A stretch of DNA of 64,000 nt from Gammaproteobacteria bacterium HGW-Gammaproteobacteria-15 (GTDB lineage: Bacteria > Pseudomonadota > Gammaproteobacteria > Enterobacterales > Alteromonadaceae), in assembly GCA_002840125.1 (NCBI GenBank), contig PGZF01000007.1, forward strand, positions 124,001-188,000, in the 5' to 3' direction. A program made the position numbers and the translations under genes. The notes beneath the pieces are model-generated. The model had not been told where the DNA came from and made no database searches. It saw only the letters and a list, made by a program, of their open reading frames with translations. Below, piece after piece: positions 29,301 through 33,729 of this stretch; the first letter of the stretch is position 1; every line of letters begins with the position of its first letter.

Positions 29301-31419
29301 TGTTCGGGACAACCCAGGGCAAGACCTGAGCGACTTAAACCGCGATACCAGCATTGCGCAGGAAATCACCAAAGACGACAGCAAGGATGTGAACCTGTAC
29401 GCCAGCACTACGGCGCTGGATAGTTTGGGGAATTTGGTAGAAAGCGAAGAGAAGCGTAATGAGCAACTGAATAAATGGAAAGATAATGTTGCCAGTGTGG
29501 GCAGTACCGAAGCCTGGGGGCAGGTTGCAGAAAATGTAACTGATGTGGGTGAGGATATTGCCACCACTTATAGCAAACTGAATGAAAAAGATGCGCTGGG
29601 TTTTGGCAGCTTCGTTGACGGCCTGGATGCCAATCACAAAATGACTCAGCTGAAAAATGACCTTAAGCGTACCGAAGAAGGCCAGGCCCTGCTGGAAAAA
29701 CTGAAAAGTGATGACCCGGATGAGCGTTTGGCGGCGCAGGCTGCAATAGGTAATCTGGCGCAAACCAAGTTTGGTATCGACCCAAGCGACATTTTGTTCT
29801 ATTCCGAACAAGAAACTGACAGCGCTTCACTGAAAAGTACCCTGCTGGCAGATGTTAAAGGCGGCACTGTTATCGAGCAGGGGCATGACGAGTATGGCAA
29901 TATCTTTGTTAATGTTGATAAAGCGACAGACGCCAAGGATATGGCAAACACCATAGGGCATGAGGTGTATGAAACCTATACCCAGCAAACCGGTGGTGCC
30001 AATGATGCTACCCAGGAAGTTATCGCCAATATGGTGGGCAACCAGTTTGCTAACCGGCTGGACCAGGCTGTAGGCGGCACGTTGGGTAGTATCGGTACCG
30101 GCGGTCTGGCAGGCAGCGCGACAGTGCAGTATGGCAATACCCGCGCAGATAATGTTGGTAATGCGCAGATGGATTACCGGCAGTTGCAATCGAAAGAAAT
30201 GCAGGCAATTAAAGCCACGGCTCCGAAGATGGCGCAAGAAGAAGGGATTAGCCCGGAAGAAGCCGAGAAACGAATGGCAGAAGAGCTGCTCAGCCATCTT
30301 GATGCCAGCTGGGCCAAAACTTATGCTGCCAATGGGCGTGAGGGTGATGATACTGCGCTGAATTATCTGGCTGAAGCCTTGGTTGGCCTGGGTGAGCAAT
30401 ATGACGTTGCTCGTAGCGATATTCCGGTTGACGGCATGGCACTACCCAGAGCGGAAGGTCAGGATTTTACGGCAGAGGAAGTCAAGCAGCACCTGATAGG
30501 CTTTAAAAATGAGCATGCCAACGAATACAACAACCGCACGCAAGATGGTGAAGGTTTATTGGCAACCGGGGCGGAGACGCTGTTCTCAGAGCAATGGCAG
30601 TTCTACAATAAGAATTTGGCGGTAGATAAAACACCGGATATGGGGGATGCTGCGTTAGGTGCGTTGGCGGGCATCATGGATACCGGCGCTGGTGTTACGC
30701 AAGGTTTGGTTGATATGATATCAAACCCCCGGGCTGCGGCAGAAGGTATGTCGCAGGGGTTGCAGGAGCTGATGTATAGCGTTGCGACTGATCCAATAGG
30801 CTATGCATTCTCTTTTTCAGACAAGCGGAACGAAGGGCGCATAAACGCCGCACTGGATAACCTGCAGGGAGACTCTTTCGGTGCAGCCCGTACCGGAATG
30901 AACGCGGATTTAGGCTTTTTGCTGGATGTAGGGTTCTTGCCGGTTGGGAAGGTTGGTGGGTTAGTGAAAACCACTAATCTTCCAGGTGCGCCCTTAACGG
31001 GTACGGGGGTTAAGTGGGGTGAGGGAATAAACAATCAAGGGCTGCCTTGGGAGGGGTATGTAATTGATACTCAAGATTTGATATCACCCGGAGTAAACAA
31101 CTTCAAAACATTTGATGGCTTTAACTTTGAATGTAGTTTGGCCGTTAGCTGTAAAACGATGAATCTGAATGCCCCTACTTATACGAATAATGTAAGTAGC
31201 GTGTTTAATAACATCAAAGGTTATGTGGATAGTGCAGTGAAATTTACAGGAGATGATAAGAAGGGCTTTGCTGTTACTGGTCCAGATGTTCCTAATCGTA
31301 CTATTGAATTGGCGATACCACCTAGTCCGTCGGCAACACAAATTCAGCAGTTAAATAAGGCTTTGGAATATGCCAGAGAGAAAGGAATAGCATTGAATAT
31401 TACCGAGGTTAAAGATTGA
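11368..31419 (+). CDS. Giant CdiA-like two-partner-secretion exoprotein (filamentous haemagglutinin) with C-terminal nuclease-like toxin
   Basis: The protein has 6683 residues, about twice typical CdiA. A signal peptide (about 1-28) and a Gln/Ala-rich helix (about 32-70) precede the TPS secretion domain (about 75-290), with VSHNRFNNFNV, NPNG at 182-185 and Cys188/Cys191 in the CNGCGFIN motif. Residues about 330-4290 are FHA-1 type repeats (LNNxxGxI patterns). A non-repetitive segment (about 4291-4471) holds Cys4403 and Cys4416. A Gln/Asn/Ser/Gly-rich stretch follows to about 4900, then FHA-2 repeats (about 4900-5970, with KKKSMFGGLFGSTK), a helical pretoxin region (about 5975-6540) and the toxin (about 6545-6683). 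GGTAAGGAAG lies before the ATG. By family knowledge it is exported through the TpsB partner and delivers its C-terminus to neighbouring cells. No VENN motif was seen before the toxin. Confidence 0.93.
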   Translation: MLTMKWRVIVARTLILVMAGNPVIFAAHGMERTANEHLVKQATEQREMVRMRQQLAAAQVRAAQTAAQATAPTSTGVSLANGQQAGIKTSANGTTVIDIAAPSQRGVSHNRFNNFNVPAQGLILNNSKDPLISVLGGWTDGNRRLTGGTAGLILAEVTGGSRSTLLGYTEVLGDAAEFVLANPNGITCNGCGFINTPRVVLATGIPDLLNGELIGINVSGGDVRIDGAGLNAANVSKFDILTRAMQLNAALYADELNIRTGSNYYDFRTGQVQANAEQAAGSSAYQFALDASALGAMYANSISLIGTEKGLGVRSDGLINSVDSLELSADGKLQLKDTVAGGNLALRSQQADIVTSGTTYGQNVNIELAGTLHNSGVIAAADTMQVVASGMQQSGDLIAGVNLQGEWQQSASQQLTISGELVNQGRIISQGQQTLAATRIQNGAGSLLQGGVANISTQSLNNQGVINSASLTLNANSAQSSGHIQAQQLNINARQFSLLDGMVYQSGTDGRFNFSGENLLLASGLLAADGVTNVIASGEIRNNTNWLSTGNAGISATNIINSGTLQLLAGADVTADTLNNSGNMLFAGEQAAALNINNTLNNQAGLLQFSSNAVLSGATINNDGGQIYHLGQGDLSVKAAGLLSNRGGQILSNGNMALAAVQIENQQGTLSAEQLQLSATNINSQAGNIQATALDVTAQQLNNQQGSIAALGESGQSLQLNITDTLDNSQGFILAKGQQLSLSTQQLINDQGSLLLSGADGLTITATGQLRNQQGLIHSGGSLLVNTPLLNNEQGEISARDINVAAARLNNQQGVIGAQQVTLTGAYLNNRAGNIGAFSAAGNNLTLNFSQAIDNSAQGIIQSAADFAAITSQQLNNTAGNIVLAGSNGSLQLSAAALQNQQGQIQTNGQLLLTAVDVNNQAGYIAALGDVSITAAGVNNSAGQILADKLLLNTEQLTNTDGMILVQNELNLHSPLLANLRGVISAQTLNITGNTLDNTGGQLLAAAELNINTGQLTNLDGVINSQQTLQLSATELNNRSGVIQGVNSFNAQVQGSTDNHSGQLLAGDNLQLHTGLLNNAQGTVAAGGQLNIHTTELQNTAAGVISGTALTITATTLRNDTQARIEGQQLQLTSRVIDNAGTLLAAGQQGDSLVLLTDVLNNQGRIESHGENLSLTNVQLNNQQGQIYHLGTGVLSIEALGQLQNQAGQLITAGRLVLQSDTLLNNSGVIESAGSINLNHRIINNDGGRILAGGPQGSVITSEALLNNRGIIAVDSELLNITATTLANNSGYIFANGVLAVNTKELENRQGEIFAGRFVLRADEFNNTGGTLLANREYGESFDISISGILHNEAGQLLGAGQSAQLNTGILNNNAGVIALAGTDVLTVVANNVNNNTGQISAGGQLALHADALQSAGQISAADINFQVDQLNNSGLLSAEQSIQIFAQQIDNSGQLAARQLTISADIAVNSGTVLASAATDESLQFNLRQLHNSGTIVTNGATLRLNPIKFNNDGGTLLHAGTGVLSIETLDILDNVAGAIITNGDLLLVAGQLNNEQGLLQIAGAANIDVSALDNLNGDILALGNEKLALTVQQLLDNRAGRIIGGQLEINSANLLNQAGQLAAVGGPGQALSLHISDTLDNTDGQILNTGQSALISSNHLINANGHILQSGDGSLLLQANVLDNITGGQISSSGTLQLHVSQVTNTAEIVSADHADIQVDSLTNSGLIQAGSLNVKAEELTNRHGQLLALGNTSLILDVAGTLDNSDGYIAANSQQVAINAAEVVNQGGNIQARHALAIDTQQLNNQQGLINAADATLTLGVLDNTAQGELLVAGQLDLASQEVNNNGIISATRLIADVAQLTNQVDGRITAEMLQLSGGLLQNSGLIYADNLQLQAEQLHNSGLLQVLQQGNINAVTLLNQQGSILSGDVLAIQSGQLSNSGGLLQGNQVQIDSLQLLNDDGHILALGEQGLTVNVAEQLDNLDGIIYSAGEHSLVNAAVLSNTGLISHSGTGNLQLQGGALHNSGQIESAGQLQLAVTELNNAGQLNADALAIQGTNLTNSGVMNAGQLSLQANSLVNQGELSAAEVQLQLQQLDNSGLLLATGDGQQSLQLAAEHVRNQGIIASQGAELHLQLSTLDNSDGQLLHFGAGVLSIDTLQALTNQQGQIYSAGNLALQADSLDNRSGELQAQAISLSSTHLDNRSGQVLALAQQGNSLTVQVNNVLDNRAGTLYSAGGEATVTADSLLNATGNVVQAGSGRLTLSAAMIANGADGVIASNDALWLEAQQLESAGQLSAQELHIQAEMLVNSGAIEAANLQLGATNTSNSGLIAAQQQLQLTAGMLTNSGTIFSEGNLTLTSDQITNAGTVAQSGIGVLHLDVLDSLNNQLGQIISEGALLLTAGTINNNRGLIQTEQGASIVASNLLNQNGKILGIGAPELAINVQQTLDNTSGIIGATDMVLSVGNLINNAGVVQAEQANIIVAAFNNNNGRLFSDQLQIQAGELSNNAGLIVANDSLLLQVDQALDNSQGELIITGGNASITAGTLNNDDGIISQLAGQSLQLNSSVIANNGGTLHSAQQLNINAAQLDNSGLVDAATLIVVTDSLTNSGTIQAENARLGSTQLVNEGLLLATGTVGESLQLDVANGVVNRGHIQSHGQNLILRDALDNDTGTLVHAGNGELQLAQLSNRQGTVYAGNALTIAGNVLNLQGILQAQGAVSISGGELDNRSGVVRNGGNLLLDVAALDNRNGELSTEGGQAQLQVAGSLLNAGGTIISAGSQLEVHSAEVVLGDGVIAGHGLVNIAAGQLSLSEGGQISAGQTLELSADTLSNQGLLSGQNVLVQASVLDNQSGVIEAANSLQVAAGYVNNTAGTLVSQGELSLDLQGQQDGIALNNNDGQIIASGVLALVTPYAVNNTAGQLLSEQQLQVRAGALNNNSGEILAGSGLTVNLDTVLDNSGGVLYTRQGDMVLTAQSLLNDADGLILQHGAGQMQLTLDTLNNTGEIGAGTVLAVTAQQLTNSGLIQASTVELAAQQLRNSGNLLGDNLFISANQLNNTDGTIAALATDSVLQINAAELNNQRGLIQSRGNTLQLNTVLNNQQGDVVLLGNGTLNISALANNQQGRILSEGAVALAGVVNNNQGLVQAATDLQLAGTDISNIAGVMHAGGELNISGNSLINQGGKISAAGQHYQLAISGAIDNSLDGILTTAGNMQITAASLNNSSGLIYQQGDGSLLLLVDSTLNNNDGTIAAADLAITAAQLSNNAGLVQGGAVDINTALLNNNAGMIYQQGSAGAGQLNISSGSLSNDAGQISALADASISAGQLSNNAGRIESGSTLNLSGGALNNDSGNLVANNIDMQLTGALSNNQGTLFASDTLSIAADSINNTQGTLAANADIQLTVATGLTNNQGLLQAADNLVASAQHIDNSGGTIQATAAQLNARQSINNTAGVINAQTLALSTATLNNSYGVILATDTSDNSLQLTNVAQLNNSNGTLASHGRNWDFTLAGLNNDNGKLLHLGSGTFTLSQAGNLANTGTIASNANLVINAGNVSNSGTLQAQQQLQLNSALANQAGAVLVANNITVNAAGNTITNAGSISAANNLQLDAASLNNSHLLYAGNNALVNAANVSNSGTWSANNLNVSGFNLLQNSGRIESNTASYAGNTLQNQGSGVLINAATAANSLQLNVAQLTNSGTLYNNASDMSFGGNLSNSGSIIHAGTGNLLLGNNGSINNAGGSIASAGLATIQNSIIGAGTVYAEQGMLINGSGTFTNNSQLYTKGNMQVNSALHNQGGSLLSDGNLTINTAGSVTNSGSLQGQNLSLTSAALNNNGGVITSTGTNNAQISAASLSNNNGVIQATNNNFTISTRSGELNNSNGQIKHGGNGVLTLSSASHLNQQSGLVQSAGQLVITAQGNLDNSYGVLSASQYQLTSSGTLTNNNGQIIGTGSGSSSIQSGALHNRNGHIAANGTNLTLNTAALDNNNGSILLAGTGNLAITASSVANDAVNSRIISNGGISLNSGSALNNAGVISAANLFTLTGTNITNSGTLASRSGKVDIDSTGTVTNQGVISGATATELNAVTLNNAGGTVQSDGTVAIAVNSLSAGQIYGRDLLLSSNNSITLQNGELLSASRNLQLNSNGNITNSGNIIASGTLNVDATDLTNNATGVIRSGGNAVLDLNRLTNNGIVSSNAVLTLNAANTTNTGTLAAGSHLDINGNIDNSYLLFAGSLLTIDGNVSNTANIYSNQDAVISGATVTNTGGTIAAAQDLSISGTILNTYSGDFFYTKGSPTTTESYSTNFNEFNNRFSERFESWTVTRSVKISETHEAELNGKVGVIAAGRDLSLSGNITNNFSSISALGNIVLSGSHFKNNSGQNKVTSEVTVIEENWTNHCLQWVSRPEGGGWCSEPGEPQLLSETVQSTYSETIFSGGSTYGTVVAGGSISGNLSGEVELNDGAPVSASGSNLNTNANGSSGSASRGNNAGAINGSTVAVNRNNGTSQNTSGANRSANGVTAGNSGTVDAEWRDSNVSHTGVQPGSQPDNVGIGQVVGTTARQINTLDAAGQIIVNNAELQGQQQQVGQVGSATLQSKQQAGTGSSDSTGEVLPAQQVQNTAVALLQLDKLSGQSAEPLSYNESGQDIVQQQGSSFSNTGPVAATPQTAQQQANVATVGANQTARVSADKAVDPVPGTPGGDGSWQINPKDAGTAVSSDNRQLNAGDILHGNDLNAGSAQLVATQGDVRNVQVTDPARQQANAMQLGMGAQGIGFMSPDMAASLRVSQGTAPQGPGQQQGGGLVGNGNIAGNGDYNPDLIIKGLVDNQQGTLAQQQSATQGNSATGYSAGQQVGQNVFITDEQMRVLTEDLGFDANAINKGQQALYAAISQNDLLADGVTLSAGGTIDITADAGFNINSGIAAGEGLVLRSEGGLNIGNLGFFDSENLLGLQLGGDFTNNMNLQSNTLWLDIGGDFTNLGSLTGNDVLSISAGNNLTNLGSLTGNNVLSISAGNNLINQNLLSGGHVLLNAGGDIINRTEFSQHTVEFANGNSTTYTTVGKAPQIISNDSLSMTAGNNIDLQGSKFSAAGDISLNAGNDVLLGAVEKLSGHEKYFKGGHDIELNRTYDVVSFDAGGNLSVVAGNNLQSEGAVFAAVGDVELAAGNEMNLLGVVEYHEDREQRTKKSTFKKTVYIDETYSAEHQGSVIVAGGNVSLNAQQGADGLQLLNSGNVLLEGTYIQAGGNMVAYSGGELNIVSGEEWQAENHVKKKSMFGGLFGSTKISETDVQYLGHAELNAGGDMVLLAQNDINVLAGRINADNIVAQAGFGNEGAKAADINILGDTETTSLYQETRRNGLALGFSDNFLSVAKETANENRTIQTDYVGSVFTAKDNMALSASRDVNIVGSELHAGGNLLLDAGRDINVLTGQGSNSSYSRQTETKTGIAISADSNTLSVFAGDDTQKDALTSNSTTQTGSVLTANNVHLTAGNNLLISGSDIVAVNDIRLSAVKDISIVTAQELFNQQTEHSHIRDGLTVSANYNIGNTVDAISNLGQGGDAVSVASSVMQAADTLNNAGPSAGAHLGQTTTTTTNTVQQGIAKGSSLTAGGNVTVNAGGDALFEGAQVNAIGNINVDAENISVIAAQNRSGSKHNTEYLQVGLSLNASTTNVSLTAGFSQSDSELNNQNTDAMGSSLNAGGNVNLSARNDLAIIGSDINGDDSVALTAGNDIIIKAAENQFSSNSEDSHLSAGAGANFGSKGVGFTANMAMGEGELDREGTTYSNSHITAGKTLTVKSGNDTTIAGGNLAATDVDMDIGGNLTVASVQNTSQVEGSRWDVSANITVGAGASGGASVGYGETEGSSAWVNEQSSIIGSGSVNIRTEGHTQIDGAVIANIDENGNDLGNLTLDTGSLAYTDIADHDKEKSYYLNVGFTIGDDTSTNQKESNTNYNASGNYSNHDKEQINRATVGEGSIIVRDNPGQDLSDLNRDTSIAQEITKDDSKDVNLYASTTALDSLGNLVESEEKRNEQLNKWKDNVASVGSTEAWGQVAENVTDVGEDIATTYSKLNEKDALGFGSFVDGLDANHKMTQLKNDLKRTEEGQALLEKLKSDDPDERLAAQAAIGNLAQTKFGIDPSDILFYSEQETDSASLKSTLLADVKGGTVIEQGHDEYGNIFVNVDKATDAKDMANTIGHEVYETYTQQTGGANDATQEVIANMVGNQFANRLDQAVGGTLGSIGTGGLAGSATVQYGNTRADNVGNAQMDYRQLQSKEMQAIKATAPKMAQEEGISPEEAEKRMAEELLSHLDASWAKTYAANGREGDDTALNYLAEALVGLGEQYDVARSDIPVDGMALPRAEGQDFTAEEVKQHLIGFKNEHANEYNNRTQDGEGLLATGAETLFSEQWQFYNKNLAVDKTPDMGDAALGALAGIMDTGAGVTQGLVDMISNPRAAAEGMSQGLQELMYSVATDPIGYAFSFSDKRNEGRINAALDNLQGDSFGAARTGMNADLGFLLDVGFLPVGKVGGLVKTTNLPGAPLTGTGVKWGEGINNQGLPWEGYVIDTQDLISPGVNNFKTFDGFNFECSLAVSCKTMNLNAPTYTNNVSSVFNNIKGYVDSAVKFTGDDKKGFAVTGPDVPNRTIELAIPPSPSATQIQQLNKALEYAREKGIALNITEVKD
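12360..24240 (+). repeat. FHA-1 repeat tract: about 3960 residues of beta-helix repeats
   Basis: In frame with the exoprotein, units of about 20 residues carry LNNxxGxI or LxNSGxIxA cores (for example LNNQQGVI, LTNSGLIQA). Superimposed is a longer motif of the form (Y/L)HxGxGxLSI, seen near 13249, 14929, 15922, 17398, 17809, 18484, 19399, 21940, 22540 and 23032. This is a right-handed beta-helix stalk that sets the reach of the toxin. Confidence 0.85.
24240..24780 (+). other. Non-repetitive insert in the exoprotein, candidate receptor-binding domain
   Basis: Residues about 4291-4471 break the FHA repeat pattern: acidic and aromatic stretches (FNEFNNRFSERFESW, ETHEAELNGK) and a Cys pair (Cys4403, Cys4416) around VSRPEGGGW. 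Base composition is also visibly different from the repeats. It sits between the FHA-1 and FHA-2 blocks, where CdiA proteins carry their receptor-binding region. The role is inferred from position. Confidence 0.5.
26301..26420 (+). repeat. 60-bp tandem duplication inside the exoprotein gene
   Basis: Bases 26301-26360 and 26361-26420 are nearly identical, each encoding a 20-residue unit containing NLGSLTGN and VLSISAGNN. The few differences are single substitutions. It looks like a recent slippage or unequal-crossover duplication of one FHA-2 coil. Confidence 0.9.
31000..31416 (+). other. C-terminal toxin module, PD-(D/E)XK nuclease-like CDI toxin
   Basis: Residues about 6545-6683 begin with WGEGINNQGLPWEGY (Trp6550, Glu6562), followed by FKTFDG (Asp6583) and VSCKTMN (Lys6596), then a helical end (QQLNKALEYAREKGIALN). 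The spacing Glu...Asp...Ser-x-Lys matches a PD-(D/E)XK core. The WGxGIxxQGxPWE opening recurs, as I recall, in CdiA C-terminal nuclease toxins of the CdiA_C type. The segment is visibly AT-richer than the upstream repeats, as expected for an exchangeable toxin cassette. Whether the substrate is tRNA or DNA cannot be read here. Confidence 0.7.
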
Positions 31420-31868
31420 TGAAATCAAAAGCAGTTTTTGTTTACTTGCATGATGCAACCCTTTTAATGGGAGCGCGCTCTGGTCCAGGCGCGCCGGTTC
31501 AGGAAGACTGGAGTGCGCCGGTAAAAAAAATAATTTACGCAGACGCCACAGATCAAGAGATCGGTGACTTCGTCAAGGAACTGTTTGAATACAGTGTGAG
31601 AAAAGATTTAGCTGACTCTAAAGATATTATGCAGGCTCACATGAAAAGTATGGGTGTAAAAACACTAAAGTCGCTTTATAAGAATACTACCAGTGTTTCG
31701 TGTCATTGCAGGGAAGGTACTATCAGAATTACTGCAACTCGGCAGAACAGATTGGGAGGGTTTGAGTTTATTGCCGGCCAAGAAGTCGTTTTACCTGAAA
31801 GTGCTTTATCAAGTGAGATTGGTCGTGCGGTAAAGGAGATGCTTTCTAAAAGCAGGACCAATTTTTGA
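31419..31868 (+). CDS. Predicted CDI immunity protein
   Basis: The protein has 149 residues. The ATG overlaps the exoprotein stop by one base (TGATG), with GAGG ten bases upstream; a TTG one codon earlier is less likely. There is no signal peptide or membrane helix, so it should be cytoplasmic, as expected for a protein that binds and blocks an incoming nuclease. It mixes helices (DQEIGDFVKELFEYS) with strands (GTIRITATRQNRLGGFEF) and has two close Cys residues (SCHC). I do not recognise the family. The assignment rests on its place directly behind the toxin, translational coupling and similar AT-rich composition. Downstream there is no orphan toxin/immunity pair. Confidence 0.75.
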   Translation: MKSKAVFVYLHDATLLMGARSGPGAPVQEDWSAPVKKIIYADATDQEIGDFVKELFEYSVRKDLADSKDIMQAHMKSMGVKTLKSLYKNTTSVSCHCREGTIRITATRQNRLGGFEFIAGQEVVLPESALSSEIGRAVKEMLSKSRTNF

Positions 31869-32021
31869 TTTTCATGTTCCGTTGTCCCGTCCAAGTGTCC
31901 AAGTAAGTAATCCCGCCATTAATCACTGCCATTTTGCTGAAAAAACCAGCAAGGTGGTGGTGGGTTTGTTTCAAACTCCTTAAATCTAGTCAAGTGTAAA
32001 CACTGCCCTGATGATTGTTAA

Positions 32022-32052
32022 CGCGGCCCGGACAGGGGATGTCCGGGCCGCG
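32022..32052. other. Perfect 12-bp GC-rich inverted repeat at the edge of the CDI locus
   Basis: CGCGGCCCGGAC (32022-32033) and GTCCGGGCCGCG (32041-32052) flank AGGGGAT. It lies between the convergent ends of the immunity gene and the beta-helix gene, so it may act as a bidirectional terminator, but neither strand shows a T-run after it. Its GC-richness contrasts with the AT-rich surroundings. Confidence 0.6.
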
Positions 32053-32097
32053 CTCAGCATGAAAGATAAGATGAGTTTGTAGTGGGAATTATAGAAC

Positions 32098-33504
32098 TCA
32101 ATTTATTAATCCGTTTCCATGTACAGTATTAGGTGTCTCATCTACTTTGATTGAAACATAGTTCTGAAAATAGTTGTATTGCACTATGTTGTGGCGTGAT
32201 AAATCTCGATTGTCGGCAGAGCTACCAAAAGTGTACCCGCTATCATCTTCACAATAGTTACGATTACCGTTTCTGGAGGCTAGCCATACAGCCCAAGTGT
32301 TAGCCGGAGATGAACTATTAAATGTATTGCCTTCGATCAGGTTATAATCAGGTGTTTGATGTCTGATTAAGCCTCTTTCGCCACAGTTGCGATAGGTATG
32401 AACAGCACCTTTAGAAATTCTGTTAAATACATTATTTTTTATAACATTATGTGCCGAACCATCTACAGCAATAACCTCACGCAGCCGGGACGCTGTATCA
32501 AAGATATTATTCTCTATCGTATTAAAAGCAGTTTCTGCTTCCAGATATATTACGGCATGCTCAGATGTTCCGATAAAGCGGGAATTTCTGACTGATAAAT
32601 TTGTTGTACCTATGTGAACATACAGCTTGGTCTGATCACCGCCAAATGTAACATTGTTGAACGTTATATTCTTCGGAGCATAAAACTGTACTCTTTCTAT
32701 ATGCCAAAGCTGGCGCGAGCTTTCTATAACGTTGTTAAAGTAATTTGGATTTGATGCCATGCCATTTACTATCACCTGTTTATTAATAGTGCAGTTTTTA
32801 ATGATCACATTTGACGGTGATGGATAGTCGTAAGTATTGGTGTAGGGATTTAAAGTAGTGCCAGCTTCAATTGATATGCCATTCTCAAGTGTCGCTCCTC
32901 TACAGTCATACACTACGCCATTACCTTCCAATCCTCTTATATGTAGTCTTGGTATTATGCGGTCGGTGGGATTTAATGTAAGGTTGCAGTTCGTTATAAC
33001 TCCTGAAGCACTTACTGAGTTTAGCAAAGAGGCTTTCTGGCTTGTAGTACAGTCAGTTGCTTCTGAACTGGCTGACAAAGGCCGTGGTATAGCATATCGA
33101 CCAGAGTTTTTGAGTAATCTATTGGGGCCGTGCTGAGAGATGCCATGAATATATACAAATTGCCCCGCATATTTTGCTACATCAGACGCGGGTAGTGTTG
33201 CCAGATATCGATGGCTGGTGTTACTGGTATGACATACTTCATTTACAAGTGTTTCATTCGCTCTGTTGGCTAGGACCCCTTTGTACAGCTTACCCTTGCC
33301 AGCTTCGGCACCCAGGTATATATGTACTGACAACGCTCTCTCGTCACCATCGTCACAAGCCCAGCCCCATATATCAACTGAACCATCAGTATTTAGTCTC
33401 GTACCATCAACGTAACCTTTCAGTCCATAAGCAATTGCCTTTGCTGGCAATAGGATCAATATCGCCAACAAACAGATAAGAAAGTAATTTGTCTTTCCTG
33501 ACAT
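32098..33504 (-). CDS. Secreted right-handed parallel beta-helix protein
   Basis: The protein has 468 residues with a clear signal peptide (hydrophobic LICLLAILILLPAKAIA, cleavage near residue 25). Residues about 26-130 form a small beta-rich domain (GYVDGTRLNTDGSVDIWGWA, ANRANETLVNEVCHT). Residues about 150-468 contain repeated NxIxNNxF-type coils (NVIIKNCTIN, NTIENNIFD, HNVIKNNVFN, YNLIEGNTF), the pattern of parallel beta-helix polysaccharide lyases and related proteins. No catalytic residues can be assigned with confidence. It is probably periplasmic or extracellular. The gene is AT-rich compared with its neighbours, stands alone and lies next to the CDI locus, suggesting acquisition by transfer. 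Substrate unknown. Confidence 0.8.
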   Translation of the reverse strand: MSGKTNYFLICLLAILILLPAKAIAYGLKGYVDGTRLNTDGSVDIWGWACDDGDERALSVHIYLGAEAGKGKLYKGVLANRANETLVNEVCHTSNTSHRYLATLPASDVAKYAGQFVYIHGISQHGPNRLLKNSGRYAIPRPLSASSEATDCTTSQKASLLNSVSASGVITNCNLTLNPTDRIIPRLHIRGLEGNGVVYDCRGATLENGISIEAGTTLNPYTNTYDYPSPSNVIIKNCTINKQVIVNGMASNPNYFNNVIESSRQLWHIERVQFYAPKNITFNNVTFGGDQTKLYVHIGTTNLSVRNSRFIGTSEHAVIYLEAETAFNTIENNIFDTASRLREVIAVDGSAHNVIKNNVFNRISKGAVHTYRNCGERGLIRHQTPDYNLIEGNTFNSSSPANTWAVWLASRNGNRNYCEDDSGYTFGSSADNRDLSRHNIVQYNYFQNYVSIKVDETPNTVHGNGLIN

Positions 33505-33616
33505 TATGTTTTACCTCGGATAAGAAATTAAATGAAAGCGAAATGTAACATAAAAGAAGATCCCCTTCTAGGGAGGACAGATTGTTCACATTTAGGAAAA
33601 AGACGGAAATAAACAC

Positions 33617-33645
33617 TTGACCTTAAGTTAGCTTGAGGTAATAAC
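33617..33645 (+). promoter_or_regulatory. Possible sigma-70 promoter for the ABC exporter operon
   Basis: TTGACC (33617-33622) is followed after 17 bases by AATAAC (33640-33645). The start codon lies about 85 bases downstream. The -10 is a weak match, so this is tentative. Confidence 0.4.
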
Positions 33646-33729
33646 TTTTGGTGCTGTTTTACTGCTGCCAGCTTCTGGCAGTGGTTAAGCTAAACTGTTA
33701 GCGGCAATTTCAAGCTTATAGGGGGTAAA

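Noticed and set aside
12409..29811. Dozens of minus-strand open frames of 60-240 codons across the exoprotein gene
   Set aside because: They are shadows of the repetitive plus-strand coding sequence: biased in composition (Leu, Pro, Ser, Ala-rich), without ribosome sites, operon logic or recognisable domains.
29940..29990. Metallopeptidase motif (GHEVYE) in the pretoxin region of the exoprotein
   Set aside because: HExxE without the third ligand or a surrounding protease domain; likely chance within a helical pretoxin segment.
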